From assembly GCF_052324685.1 (NCBI RefSeq), contig NC_135220.1, positions 310,001 to 374,000 on the forward strand: a stretch of DNA of 64,000 bases, read 5' to 3'. The notes beneath the pieces are model-generated. The model did not search any database and was not told where the DNA came from. It saw nothing but the letters and a program-made list of their open reading frames with translations. This DNA comes from Brachyhypopomus gauderio. Taxonomy: Eukaryota; Chordata; Actinopteri; Gymnotiformes; Hypopomidae. Shown here one piece after another: positions 38,299-59,565 of this stretch (position 1 is its first letter; each line of letters begins with the position of its first letter). The position numbers and the translations under genes are program-made.

Positions 38299-39433
38299 TC
38301 ACTCATCAGCAACCTCAGGTTTGTCCTCTGTGTCTGGTTGGCTGGCCTCTTCTATTTGTGGTTTCAGTGAATTCTTACTGATGGCTAAAAGATCACGAAG
38401 CTCCTTGTTTTCAATCTGAATTAAGAAGAAAATTAATCACATTTTGTGGGAGAAACCCTGTGACCAGAAGCTCTGTGACAACAACTAGCACAATAGTGAC
38501 ACAAAATGGTGTGCTTGTAATTTCACAGCAAAACTAGACATTTTAATGCAGGCATTAGCCAGAGACAGAAGACATCATTACCTCAAGCTGAGCCAGCCTC
38601 TGTTTCACAGAGCAATAATGCTGGTCGTCCACCTGGACAGCCCTACGCATCACCTGTCCCATCTCACAAATACGCTCCAACTGACACTGTACCTCCTGGA
38701 CAAACCACAAATACGTTGTGGGTGATTTTACAAAATAGACCACATGACTGTATTAGGGTATCAGATAAGCAATATGCACCTTGGAGTGATCCTCATGGAG
38801 GCTGAGCACAGGTTTGGTGTCCAGTTCCTTCCTCCCCATCATCAGCTGAAGCATTTGCTTGCGATATCGACCCATAATCAGCTCCAAAGCATACTGGTGC
38901 TCTTCTAAAGACAGGCAGAGTTCTGTGGAGCAGTGGGAGGAGCAAACACCGAGTGATCATTCAACATGTTAACATGTCTGCTGTACATACTGAATTGAGT
39001 CAATTTCCAGAAATGCATTTTCTAAGAACATTGAGAACATTGTAGGAACATTGTAGGAACCATGCCTCTGTTCTCTTGTTGAAGTTCCTTGATTTGAGTG
39101 TTCTCCTGGGTCAGAAGAACGTGGGGTTTGTATTTAGAAAGCTCTTGATATCCCGTGCTTTCTTCGGGGTACTGCAGGAAAGGCAGGTGGTTATACAGTG
39201 AACAAGTTTAACTTTAATATGAGACTGTGCCTCTCTGCCACCTCTGACTGTGTTCCCTCTAAATGCTGACACACCTTATCGGGGAGAGCGTTTCCAACCT
39301 CCTTCATGCTGTGAACTCTCTGGCTGAGGACGTTTGACTGCTCGATCAAGCCCTCGGCGGCCGTGTCGTGCTCCTTCAGGCGCTCCAGCAACGTCCGGGC
39401 GTCACACAACATCTTCTCTAGTGAGCACGACAT
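38299..39433 (-). CDS. sike1: Suppressor of IKBKE 1
   Basis: Coiled-coil protein of the FGFR1OP2/SIKE family. Its human ortholog binds IKKepsilon/TBK1 and is part of STRIPAK complexes. Five coding exons: 39275-39433, 39066-39171, 38780-38922, 38582-38695 and 38299-38415, in consistent phase, giving 212 residues. It starts [19 protein letters not shown] and continues [40 protein letters not shown] and [19 protein letters not shown], each close to human SIKE1 and less like FGFR1OP2. Intron 2 uses a GC donor (GAG|GCATGG) with a normal CACAG acceptor; this is the only junction that restores the conserved [13 protein letters not shown] reading. The gene sits between micos10 and the MTCL gene. Confidence 0.93.
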
Positions 39434-40521
39434 AGCGAGGTTCACGTTACGCACCGGACGAGGCGACAGTGCGGGATGACCGACCTGTTTACGACCGACC
39501 TGTTTATGTTTACTCCAGCTGGTAAACACTGAATTAGCTCAGGAAGCTAACTGGCTAGATAGAGTAAAATCAACTGTGTGGCTGAAGCCTAGAGATGTAG
39601 TCAGCATCGTTAGCCACGTTTGTTCTTTGTCTTGCAGTAAAACATCAGATTTATTCAGATTAACAATTACAAATATGTCACAAACACTCAATTGACAGGC
39701 AGCTCGGCTAACTAGCTAACCAGACCTGTCGGTTCTACGAGAACAAGTGCACACTCTTTTGACGCATTTCCGCTATTTTGTTTCAACCAAATAAATCCTT
39801 TGTTTTTTTCGTCAACAACGAAACAAAACATTAAGTGATTCCTTTATTTGTGAACGATTAAAAGTGGCTTTAGTTCACTTGACTAAATTATTGATATTTT
39901 GGTAATAGTACGTCGTCTCAATTCACGTCATTGTTATGCGACCGGTTGGTTGCCTTGGCCTGTAGGGGGCGTGCTTTAACATTTCATTTATTATCAAGTA
40001 GTTACAGAAAAGCAATCTTTGTTTTGTCTGGTTCAAAATAATTATAAATGTTCCCCTGAAACACTTTTGAAAAACACTTATGACGAGTCTGAAGTTTTCA
40101 AGAGACAAAACAATGTGAAAATACATTTATTTACACCTCTTATATAGCTCTTGTATGGTTTACTTTTAATGAATAAACAAACAAACAAAAAAATAAGTAG
40201 ATCATATAAATTAGCAGTATAAAAATCCCCAGATACCACATTAATAACTTTCATATTGATACACCATAAATTAAATCACATAAAACAACTAGCTCTCTGA
40301 ACCACTACCCCTAAACACATTAAAGTTGTCACATGAATTAATCCAAAGCAAATTTCTTTTTATTTTAATTTTAAGGAATTAAGTGCTGAAAGTATTGGAG
40401 AAAGTGTCAGTTACCCATGTCTATGAGATGATCAATATGCATCTGCTCATTATTGTCTCTCCATCCAATTCATACATCTCCACCTACCAACAGAATCCCA
40501 TCACAGCTGTGCAATGGTGGT
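39434..40521. other. sike1 upstream region and MTCL gene 3' flank
   Basis: The sike1 promoter should lie at 39434-39800. The remainder is AT-rich, including the candidate polyadenylation signal of the MTCL gene. This is also where the human-chromosome-1-like gene block gives way to the chromosome-20-like block. No gene is seen. Confidence 0.55.
40358..40363 (-). terminator. Candidate polyadenylation signal of the MTCL gene
   Basis: AATAAA on the minus strand, about 160 nt past the stop. Confidence 0.5.
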
Positions 40522-51000
<10,479 letters not shown>

Positions 51001-51417
51001 ATCTTGTTGGTTCCGGTGGGCTCTTGGATAGATGAACAGAAAACGTAATCCTGTTCTCAACTTGTGCAAACCACACTGTGAAAATGATAATTTGAAAAAC
51101 CCTGCTAAATATTGTCAAGCTACGAGGTTAGAACAAAATAATATCGCATAAGCTGTCAGACACGGTTCTGGATACTACCTGCACATGCGTGTATTTTTAT
51201 TTTTTTGCCGTTTAGAGTGGCTTCTCCTGTTGATCTTAGACGCTTTGGCAGATTTAACTGACCAACTTCACTTGTGTCTGTGTTTAAATCTGGACGTGAA
51301 CGCACACGTACACGCCCCCGCGCCCTATCAACTCTCTTTTCTCGGGCGCGCACACAAGCACACGCTCACAGATTTGAGGTTTTACATTCCAGTTTGTTTA
51401 ATATGGAAGCACATTTC

Positions 51418-51702
51418 TATGGAAGCCCATTTCTAGCCCATTCCCGCTGCTTAAAAAAAAGACTTTTGAGTTATGACTCACTATGACTTAATATCTCATA
51501 ATTATGACTTACTATCTCGTCATTATGATTTACTATCTCGTCATGATGAGATGTTAAGTAGTATCTCATTATTACCAGATAGTAAGTTACTAATGCAGAA
51601 TTATGAGAAAGCATGTAATAATTATGCGACACTGTAAGTAATAATTATGAGATACTGTATGGACTTTTTTCTTCATGCGGCATAGATTTCCACGGCTTTA
51701 GT
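51418..51702. mobile_element. Palindromic MITE-like repeat
   Basis: The left edge, TATGGAAGCCCATTTC, with CCGCTGCTTAAAAAAAAGAC just inside, is mirrored at the right edge by GTGGAAATCTATGCCGCATG and AAGAAAAAAGTCC on the minus strand. The interior is a set of TCATAATTATGAGATA-like words on both strands that could fold on itself. A 16-bp partial duplication of the left edge lies just outside at 51402-51417. I recognise the style as a common teleost palindromic element but cannot name the superfamily, and I see no clear target duplication. Confidence 0.6.
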
Positions 51703-52889
51703 ATCGATACAAAGATCTATAAGAAAACCAGGACTTCAGTAATTCAGTCCATGAAACATCATACATATTATTCATAGTAGCCTACATATTAAAACAATTA
51801 CTTTTGCCGCCGACAAAAGTAATTGGAGAATCTTTATAACAAAGCGTTACTTATATTTCATTATGTTAATGACCAGTGACCACTGCTTACTCTACAGCAT
51901 GCCATATAAAATACAGTATTTGTTTCTTTTGCGCCAAATGTAATCAAAACTATTGACATATCGAGCTGATTTGCAGTTGTAACCTGTGTAGCTTGTGTGT
52001 TGTTTCTCGTGTATGTGTATGTGCTTGTGTGTATACCTTTTCACTGTGAAAGCACGGGTGATTTTCCCGTCATCTATCAACGATAGATGTGAAAAACTGA
52101 CGTGGAGTTAAATCCACCAGCAACAGAAAATGGCTCGTTCTGCCATCTTGTGGTGGTCAGTGCAACCTTAATCACGTGTTGTCGGATTTTTAAGACACCC
52201 TGGTGAAATACGTATTAAAATATTTACGGGGGTTAAGAGAATACATAAAGTGTTTTAGCAACTTTTTTACGCGCCAAATATTGTTCTCAAAACAAATAAA
52301 CAATACCATGAGAGTTTAGAGTTTTTGGAAATTAAGATATTGGAGGACGTGTAGTAACGCAATGTGTTATTAGTATATACAAAATTGCAATTTAATGACA
52401 CTATTACATTTCATTAATATTAAAAGAAATTGCAGTAAAAACAGTGACAATCATCATGTCTGTAAATGTTACGTTACAAAATGCTGCCGGGTTAAAAAAG
52501 GCAACTCAACAGAATATGAAAAATAACCATCAAAGACTACAATATATTAGCACTGTTTCTTCGAGTAGGATGTAGTATATACTAAAGTATAAAATTAAAA
52601 CTACGCTTACACAAACCGTTTGCTTATTTGCCTCATAGCCTGTCTGGCACCTTCCATAATCTAGATCCTTCTAACGTGCACAGATGGTCTATAGCCGATG
52701 TCGCAGTCATTATTTATCGTATTTAGACTAATAAAGCTGAAGGTCTTTCGATAGTAGCTGCGCACAAGGCGAGAGTGTGCAGCTGCCAAGATAGATATTT
52801 ATTACACCGCTTATAAATAACACCCATCCATACCTTTTTAGTACCAGCCCCTTTATGTAACGCCTATTTGGACAGAACGCACAACCATT

Positions 52890-52960
52890 CTGGAGAGCCA
52901 TTGGCTGTCCGCCCCATCAATCACGCAGCCTTGGCCAAACGCGCCCGCCCCAGTGTCAGC
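52890..52960 (+). promoter_or_regulatory. Probable osbpl2 core promoter region
   Basis: A CCAAT box in reverse (ATTGG at 52900-52904) and a GC box (CCCGCCCC at 52944-52951) lie in the only GC-richer stretch upstream of the candidate first exon of osbpl2. No TATA box is evident. This is inferred from motif placement only. Confidence 0.4.
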
Positions 52961-53220
52961 CTTCCAAACAGGACGCTTAAGTCTGTTCGCCCCTAGGATA
53001 ATAGGAAGTGGAATATTAGGTGATGTAAAACGTTATGTGTGCATTTACTTATATTGTGTAGCTATTTTTTTAAAACATCTTGTCATGTTTGTAAAGAAGT
53101 ACTGTCCCCGCTACCTCTCCGAATCTAGGGGTGCACGTCGCCAGCCTTCACGCTAGCTGTCGCCTACGACACTGGCCAGTCAGCCAGCTAGCTAGCTTAG
53201 CTTAGCTTGCTCGTCCCTAG

Positions 53221-53340
53221 CTAATATAGCTAATGTGGCTAATGTAGCTAATATAGCTAATGTGGCTAATGTAGCTAAAGTGGATAATGTATCTAGTGTG
53301 GCTAATGGTGCTAATGTGGCTAATGTAGCTAATGTCGCTA
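53221..53340. repeat. GCTAATGTR 9-bp tandem repeat in the osbpl2 leader region
   Basis: About 12 variant copies of GCTAATGTA or GCTAATGTG lie just upstream of the candidate upstream start of osbpl2. The variation creates many ATG triplets, three of them as ATGTAG start-stop pairs (53242, 53269, 53323). Confidence 0.85.
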
Positions 53341-53354
53341 CGTTGTTGCTCTGT

Positions 53355-53400
53355 ATGGTACAAGATTTACAAACAGCACTGCTAGCAGCCGATAACTTAA
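53355..53400 (+). CDS. Candidate alternative first coding exon of osbpl2
   Basis: ATG at 53355 begins MVQDLQTALLAADNL and reaches a strong GTAAGT donor at 53401 in phase 1. The next exon (acceptor at 55340-55341) opens in the matching phase, reads RPIQILGLEEQCSLTDTII and SSNPPI, and runs without a stop into the ordinary ORP2-like start MNSEEEF. This would add about 40 residues. The Kozak context at 53355 is poor (T at -3), while the downstream ATG has A at -3, so it may instead be a 5' untranslated exon that is open by chance. Confidence 0.4.
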
Positions 53401-54867
53401 GTAAGTCGGATAAGGTTTTTTTTAGCTTTATTCGGTCGCATTGACAGAAGTGTGCCAGACTTGCTGGGCAGCTAGCTAGCAGGCTCGGCCGGTGCAGTAA
53501 AGCGGTATTACTGACAGGTTGGTGGTGTCGTTTGGACGTGTGACCTGGCGCTGTGTGGAGTAGATCTGTGTGTTGAGTGCTTTCTGCAGTGAGACGTGGT
53601 AGCAAAGTAGCTGAAGCGCATGTTAGATGTGCTTGACATGCATATTTGTAATTCCCCCATGGGCAAAATAGTTTGATGGCGAATTGCACCTGTACACCAC
53701 GGAGTTCGACCATTATCTGCAGCCCGTTGTACCTCTGTCTACCCTGGGCTTTACTACCTGACCCAGTGTCTGTACGAGATGTCATTGTCAGTGAATACTA
53801 GTAGCCCAGTACTCAGTTAGGTGTTGAGCAGATGTCCAGTTGTTCATTCAATATCAGCACTTACTGATTTCCTCTATATTGAATACAAAACAAATAGTCT
53901 GTTTTCACGTGTGCGTCTGCTGGGGTATTTGCATTCTGAGCTGACGCTTCTCAGTCATCATACATAGCACTGTAGTAAGCTATTATCTTTCTGTTGGATC
54001 AGAGACATTTTATCCTTTCTCCCAATCTATAGATATACGATTTTGTTTACTTTATCTAAACCTATAGAGGATACACAGAGTGTATTTTCATTACATGTTT
54101 TCTTTTATGTCGGTATACAGAATACATCTACCCTTTGATCTTATATGACCGCTCAAAAACAAAATATAACTCTGGGAGACCACAGGAAGATGCTTGTATA
54201 GACTGTATCACCGAAGATATACAATATAATTTGCAATGTTGGTTGTGTCAGCTCTTTGTCTGATTGATTTGTCATTGATTCTAAATATAGCTATGTTTTA
54301 ACTGCAACCTGTCATTCCCCTACTACAAGGCACTTGGTGGCAAAACACCAATAACTCCAATGTAATTGTGTTAATGAATCTCCTCTAATGAAGTGTTATG
54401 AAAGAGGATGGTTCTGAAGAGCAGGTAGCTAGCTTAGTTTGATGGATCGCCATTGTAGGACTGGCTCTTGCAGTACTCCATTTGAATTTTAGATTGCTCA
54501 GAGGGTCTTTTGTTGACTCTCAGCATTGCTTGAAACCAATTGTTGATTGCAGTTATTTGTTAAATCCTTTCATTGTGTTCAGTAATTAAATAAAATCATG
54601 TTTAGCGAGGGTGTATAATTGAGCACACAATTTTGCGGTGCAGAATGTGGCTGTCTGGATGTCTTTGTATTAGGCCTTTGACAAACAGCCCGCGTCTCTT
54701 GGTTCACTTATTCACACTGTGTCACAGCTTGAAAATTGACTAAGATTAGTCAGTTGCTTTGGTGGATGTTGACGCTGTGGCTCTGTTTGTGATGGGAACT
54801 CAGATTGGCTGTCAAAGGATGAGATTCACTGCTTGCTGTGATCCTTTCTGCCAAAGGCAGAAAGCTT

Positions 54868-54892
54868 CCCCCCCCCCCCCCCCCCCCCCCCC
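54868..54892. repeat. Poly-C tract in osbpl2 intron 1
   Basis: A run of about 25 C. A similar run lies at 56078-56101 in a later intron. Both lengths are likely to be uncertain in assemblies. Confidence 0.85.
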
Positions 54893-55415
54893 AAGACATC
54901 AAAGCTAGTTGATGTGGCTTTTCCCCTTTGTGGAGGAGAGAGATTATGCATTTGTTTTTGCATGGGATCATGTAAGACAGTAGTTGTTTGTACTTATTGA
55001 GTTGCTTATTAAGTAGTCTTATCAGCAACATACTACATCATAAAAGGAACAATGGATCATGTCATCGTGGCATTGCTTTTGTCCTCTTTAGCCTTTGTCG
55101 GCAAGAACAATGCACATAACATCCTGCATAAATTCTGCACATAGCTAACTTTAAATGTCTTATTCGGGTGATGTTTATGCCCCCACGCTGTTTGGTTTAC
55201 ATCCCATTTGATTGATCTGCATCCATTCAGCCTTTTAGCGTAAAGGTTATAGATGTTGCACATTTTTACATATTCACTGTACTGTTGCTCCATCCAGAGC
55301 ACAGTCCCTAATTCCCTGTATGTTGCCTGTTTTCCTCTTAGGACCCATTCAGATTCTTGGGTTAGAGGAACAATGCTCTCTGACTGACACCATCATTAGT
55401 AGTAACCCACCCATC

Positions 55416-58400
55416 ATGAACAGCGAAGAGGAGTTCTATGACGCAGAAACAGGTGGGAAGATTGATTTACCTGCAGTCATACGCGCGACTGTACACACAT
55501 GTTTGAATTTCGTTAGCAGACCCTTCTTATCCTAGCAATGACAACTTCCAGCAACAGTGTCGACGTTTGGTTCCTGCCTCCTAATCCCTTGTTCTCTTTC
55601 CCCCGACTTGGTCAGGTTTGGAATCGGATGACTCTTGTGAGGTTAGCTTTAAGGATGCCCCTGTGTACGAGGCCAAACAGACCTCAAATGGCCGCGTGCC
55701 GTCAGAGAATGGGTTGTGGGGGAGAAGGTACGGTCCAGAGGTCATGTGATTCAAAAACACACTGGTGGAAAGGGATATCTGGTGGCTTCCTGTCATGTGT
55801 CTGTGTGTGCACACCTGTCTGCTTTATTCGCAGGACAACCCTCCCGTCTCCCATGTTCTCCAGAAATGACTTCAGCATCTGGGGTTTCCTGAAGAAATGC
55901 ATTGGCATGGTAGGCAGAGTGCACTCGCAAAAGTGTAATGTAGTCAAATTGATGTGGTGGATGATATAGTTGTGGTCAACATGACGCTAGTTGTGAATGT
56001 GCTCCATCCCACATAACAATGTGAATACTTCATGAAGGTGAAGTTCCCGGTATAGACTGCTAACCCCAATCCCTATACCCCCCCCCCCCCCCCCCCCCCC
56101 CACTGTGAACACCATTGGCTGTGCAGGAGCTGTCCAAGATTACCATGCCTATAGTTTTTAATGAGCCTTTGAGCTTCCTTCAAAGACTTACAGAGTACAT
56201 GGAACATGCATACCTCGTCCACAAAGCCTGCACACTGTCTGATTCAATAGAACGTATGCAGGTAAACACCCCATCTCTGCTTTCTTTCATAGAATCTGTG
56301 TGAAATGTATGAGAGAGAGCGTCTATGCTGAGCCCTTGGGGTTTTGTTTCTTAGCTTGTTGCTGCGTTTGCTGTGTCGGCCGTGGCCTCACAGTGGGACA
56401 GAACTGGAAAACCTTTTAACCCCTTACTAGGAGAGACCTATGAGCTTATAAGGTAAACCAATGCATTATACAGTCATACATGCAGCACACTATTCCTTGA
56501 CCTACAACACAAATGTATGTTGTGACATCCAGCATTTAAGTACTTTCATTTGCATTTAATTCTTGTTCCTATTGGAATTCCTTTGTAGGGAAGATGATGG
56601 TTACCGGCTAATCTCAGAGCAGGTTAGCCATCATCCACCGATTAGTGCTTTCTATGCTGAATCACTCAGCCAGGACTTCAACTTCCATGGCTCCATCTAT
56701 CCCAAACTGAAGTTCTGGGGCAAGAGTGTAGAGGCTGAACCCAAAGGCACCATGACACTGGAGTTGTCCAAGTGAGTATACCTGTAGATGGAGTATACTT
56801 GTAGATGGAGTATACCTGTAGATGGAACAGTTGGAACAAACATTCCTCTGTGGGTTTGAAATGTCCATGTCTTGTGTGTGTATATAGCTTTGTAAGATTG
56901 TGTTTGACATTTCTACAGTGCATACATGTTAAATATGGGTTATCTTCCAATAGACACAGAGAAGCATACACTTGGACTAACCCTATGTGTTGTGTGCACA
57001 ATGTTATCCTGGGCAAACTGTGGATTGAACAGTATGGGACAGTGGAGATAGTCAACCACAGGTAAATTAACCTGTTTTGTTCCAGAGGCTGGAATATCAG
57101 CATACTGCCCTTTCTGAATGAAAGCTTTATTCGTCTTGCTGCATGTTAGTGTTATAGTGTTATTATAGTGTTATTCATATGCAAAAATACTTTTATGTGG
57201 CTTTGCTTAACAAGATCGTCTCCTTATGAGGATCAGCGTCTGGTTAAATATTCAATTGTGTTGTCCTTTTTGCTTTAAAAATCTATTTGTATTAGCACTC
57301 GGGAAAAGTGTGTGCTGAATTTTAAGCCGTGTGGCATGTTTGGCAAAGAACTGCATCGAGTGGAAGGGTATATCCAGGACAAGAGGTGAGCAGTCACTAG
57401 TATCAGATGTCCAGTAGAAGGTCAGGCAGCCAGACCGTACATCACACAGCTTTTAAACGGCTGTTATGTTGTCTTTGGATCACATCATCATTTCTGACAT
57501 AGTGCACACAGAAGGTTATATGTAATATGGGTGTTCCTGTCCCATTCTTCTGGTTGTTTTTGGTCATGTATAATCGTGGCTTTTGCTTGAGATTGTACAT
57601 GTATTACAATGCAGTAAGAAGAAGCGGTGTGTTATTTATGGGAAGTGGACTGAGTGCTTGTACACTATAGAGCCAAAGGTCTATGATGCCAACAAGAGGA
57701 TTGAGAAGAAAAGTGGAGATTCAAAGAAACACAAACAGGTAAAGAGACATGTTCAATGTCCTTAATTCATCATCACATGATGTTACAGTATGCTGTGCAT
57801 TTTCAAGTATTTCTTGTGCTTTCTAAGCATAGAGGTCCACTTGCATTCTTAATCACATGTAAAGAGGTCGTCTCCTATCTTTTGAGTGAGGGCTGTACAT
57901 CAGGAATGAAGTTTGAGATTTTCAGCAAAAGCCAACTTACAATGCCAGATGAGCGTTGTGCTCTGCATAGAGAGCTGATGTTTTAAATGCTTCACACCTT
58001 CACTATCATGCATGGCAGTACATTTGTCATTTAATTTTCTGTTTCGTATACCATGCAAGGTCAGAAATTCCTTTATATGCCTAAAAGGTGCTAACGATTT
58101 ACTGAACAGGATACTAGGCTAACTAATTTTCAACATGTTTTGAATGCTTGCAGCTTAGTTCGTTTTGTGTCCCAAAAATCTGCATTTGGTTGTGTATTTT
58201 GATATATGCTAAGGCTGACACAGGTGGTTATGTACAGTGTTTGTTTGCCTTAAGGAACAGAATGCTGGTAGTGGTGCTGATGATGCCGATGAAATGCCAG
58301 ATGTCCAGGACACGGTCACTGTGATCCCAGGCAGTACTTTACTGTGGAGGATAGCCCCCCGACCCACGCACTCAGCACAGGTGAAACACGAACACACACG

Positions 58401-59565
58401 TGCTCCACGACCTCTTGGTCTTTGCAGAGATTTGGGAGGGAAAGTAAGGGAGGGGAGGGAAGCTCTATGTTTGAAAACAGACACAGTGTTTAGATCTTGC
58501 TCCTCTGCGTTCCTGCCCAGATGTATAATTTCACCAGCTTTGCCATGACACTAAATGAGCTGGAACCAGGAATGGAGGGAGTCGTAGCACCTACAGACTG
58601 TCGTCTGCGACCAGACATTAGAGCCATGGAAAACGGGGACATAGGTAAAAAATAAAATAGATACAACTCCACTCGCCAACAGATATATCCTTGGCATGAG
58701 AACCTGGTTTTTAAATGAGTATTTAACATGTTATTCCTACGTTTAAATGAGTTTTTAACATGTTATTCCTACGTTTAAATGGGTATTTAACATGTTATTC
58801 CTACGTTTAAATGGGTATTTAACATGTTATTCCTACATTTACATGAGTATTTAACATGTTATTCCTACGTTTAAATGGGTATTTAACATGTTATTCCCAC
58901 GTTTAAATGAGTATTTAACATGTTATTCCCACGTTTAAATGAGTATTTAACATGTTATTCCTACGTTTAAATGGGTATTTAACATGTTATTCCTACGTTT
59001 AATGTGTTATTCCTGCTTCAGACGCTGCAAGTCAGGAGAAGGAGCGGCTGGAGGAGAAGCAGAGAGCAGCACGTAGGGAACGTGCCAAAGACGAGGAGGA
59101 GTGGTCCACCAGGTAAGGTCATAGGTCAAACAGCTGCGACGATGGGACCCAAGGCTTTCATACCCTCGTGTAATGTACAGGAAATTACACATATTCTTAA
59201 CGATTTGAGTGCATTTTAGCACACAGTAGCATTTGGTGCTTATTCAAAATACCATTCCATGACTGAACGTAATGTTTCTTGCATAACTCTTATATAAGAA
59301 AATCACATGAGACATTATTGACAGTGTTTGGATTTTCAAAAATCGCAATAAATTAGTGGAATCTTAATCTCTGCCGATTTTAGAAGACCCTGTGAACATG
59401 CTAACTGGATGAAACATGCTCGTGTTTTATGTTTGGCATGTAACGTTTTGGCACTTTTCTAGGTGGTTCCAACAAGGCATGAATCCTCATACAGGAACTG
59501 CAGACTGGATTTACACAGGTGGCTACTTTGACAGGAAGTACTCTCGTCTCCCTGACATCTACTAA
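55416..59565 (+). CDS. osbpl2: Oxysterol-binding protein-like 2 (ORP2)
   Basis: Cytosolic lipid-transfer protein that moves cholesterol and PI(4,5)P2 between membranes. Thirteen coding exons: 55416-55452, 55616-55727, 55834-55909, 56127-56261, 56355-56452, 56589-56771, 56954-57061, 57296-57385, 57615-57738, 58255-58380, 58521-58644, 59022-59112 and 59463-59565, in consistent phase, giving 468 residues (human ORP2 has 480). The start [13 protein letters not shown] matches human MNGEEEFFDAVTG. The ORD begins [20 protein letters not shown] and includes [12 protein letters not shown]. It carries the family signature EQVSHHPP (residues 163-170), then [18 protein letters not shown]. The C-terminus ends YSRLPDIY, as in human. 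No PH or ankyrin domain is encoded, which separates it from ORP1 and OSBP. An upstream in-frame exon could lengthen the N-terminus. Confidence 0.95.
56078..56101. repeat. Poly-C tract before osbpl2 exon 5
   Basis: About 24 C lie only 25 bases upstream of an acceptor site, in the place where a polypyrimidine tract would be. Confidence 0.85.
58705..59010. repeat. ~32-bp tandem repeat in osbpl2 intron 12
   Basis: About nine copies of a unit reading TTTAAATGAGTATTTAACA followed by TGTTATTCCTACG, with a few single-base variants. It fills most of the intron and its last partial copy ends at the exon 13 acceptor region. Confidence 0.93.

Larger units (their letters stand above)
51001..53354. other. 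Divergent intergenic region between mtcl2 and osbpl2
   Basis: Contains the 5' flank of mtcl2 (GC-richer DNA at 51290-51360), a palindromic MITE-like repeat, AT-rich unique DNA, and the probable osbpl2 promoter near 52890-52960. No coding exon was recognised. Confidence 0.55.

Noticed and set aside
53192-53785. 197-codon minus-strand frame with TLATLAT repeats
   Set aside because: The repetitive part is the reverse of the GCTAATGTR array; the rest has no homology that I recognise.
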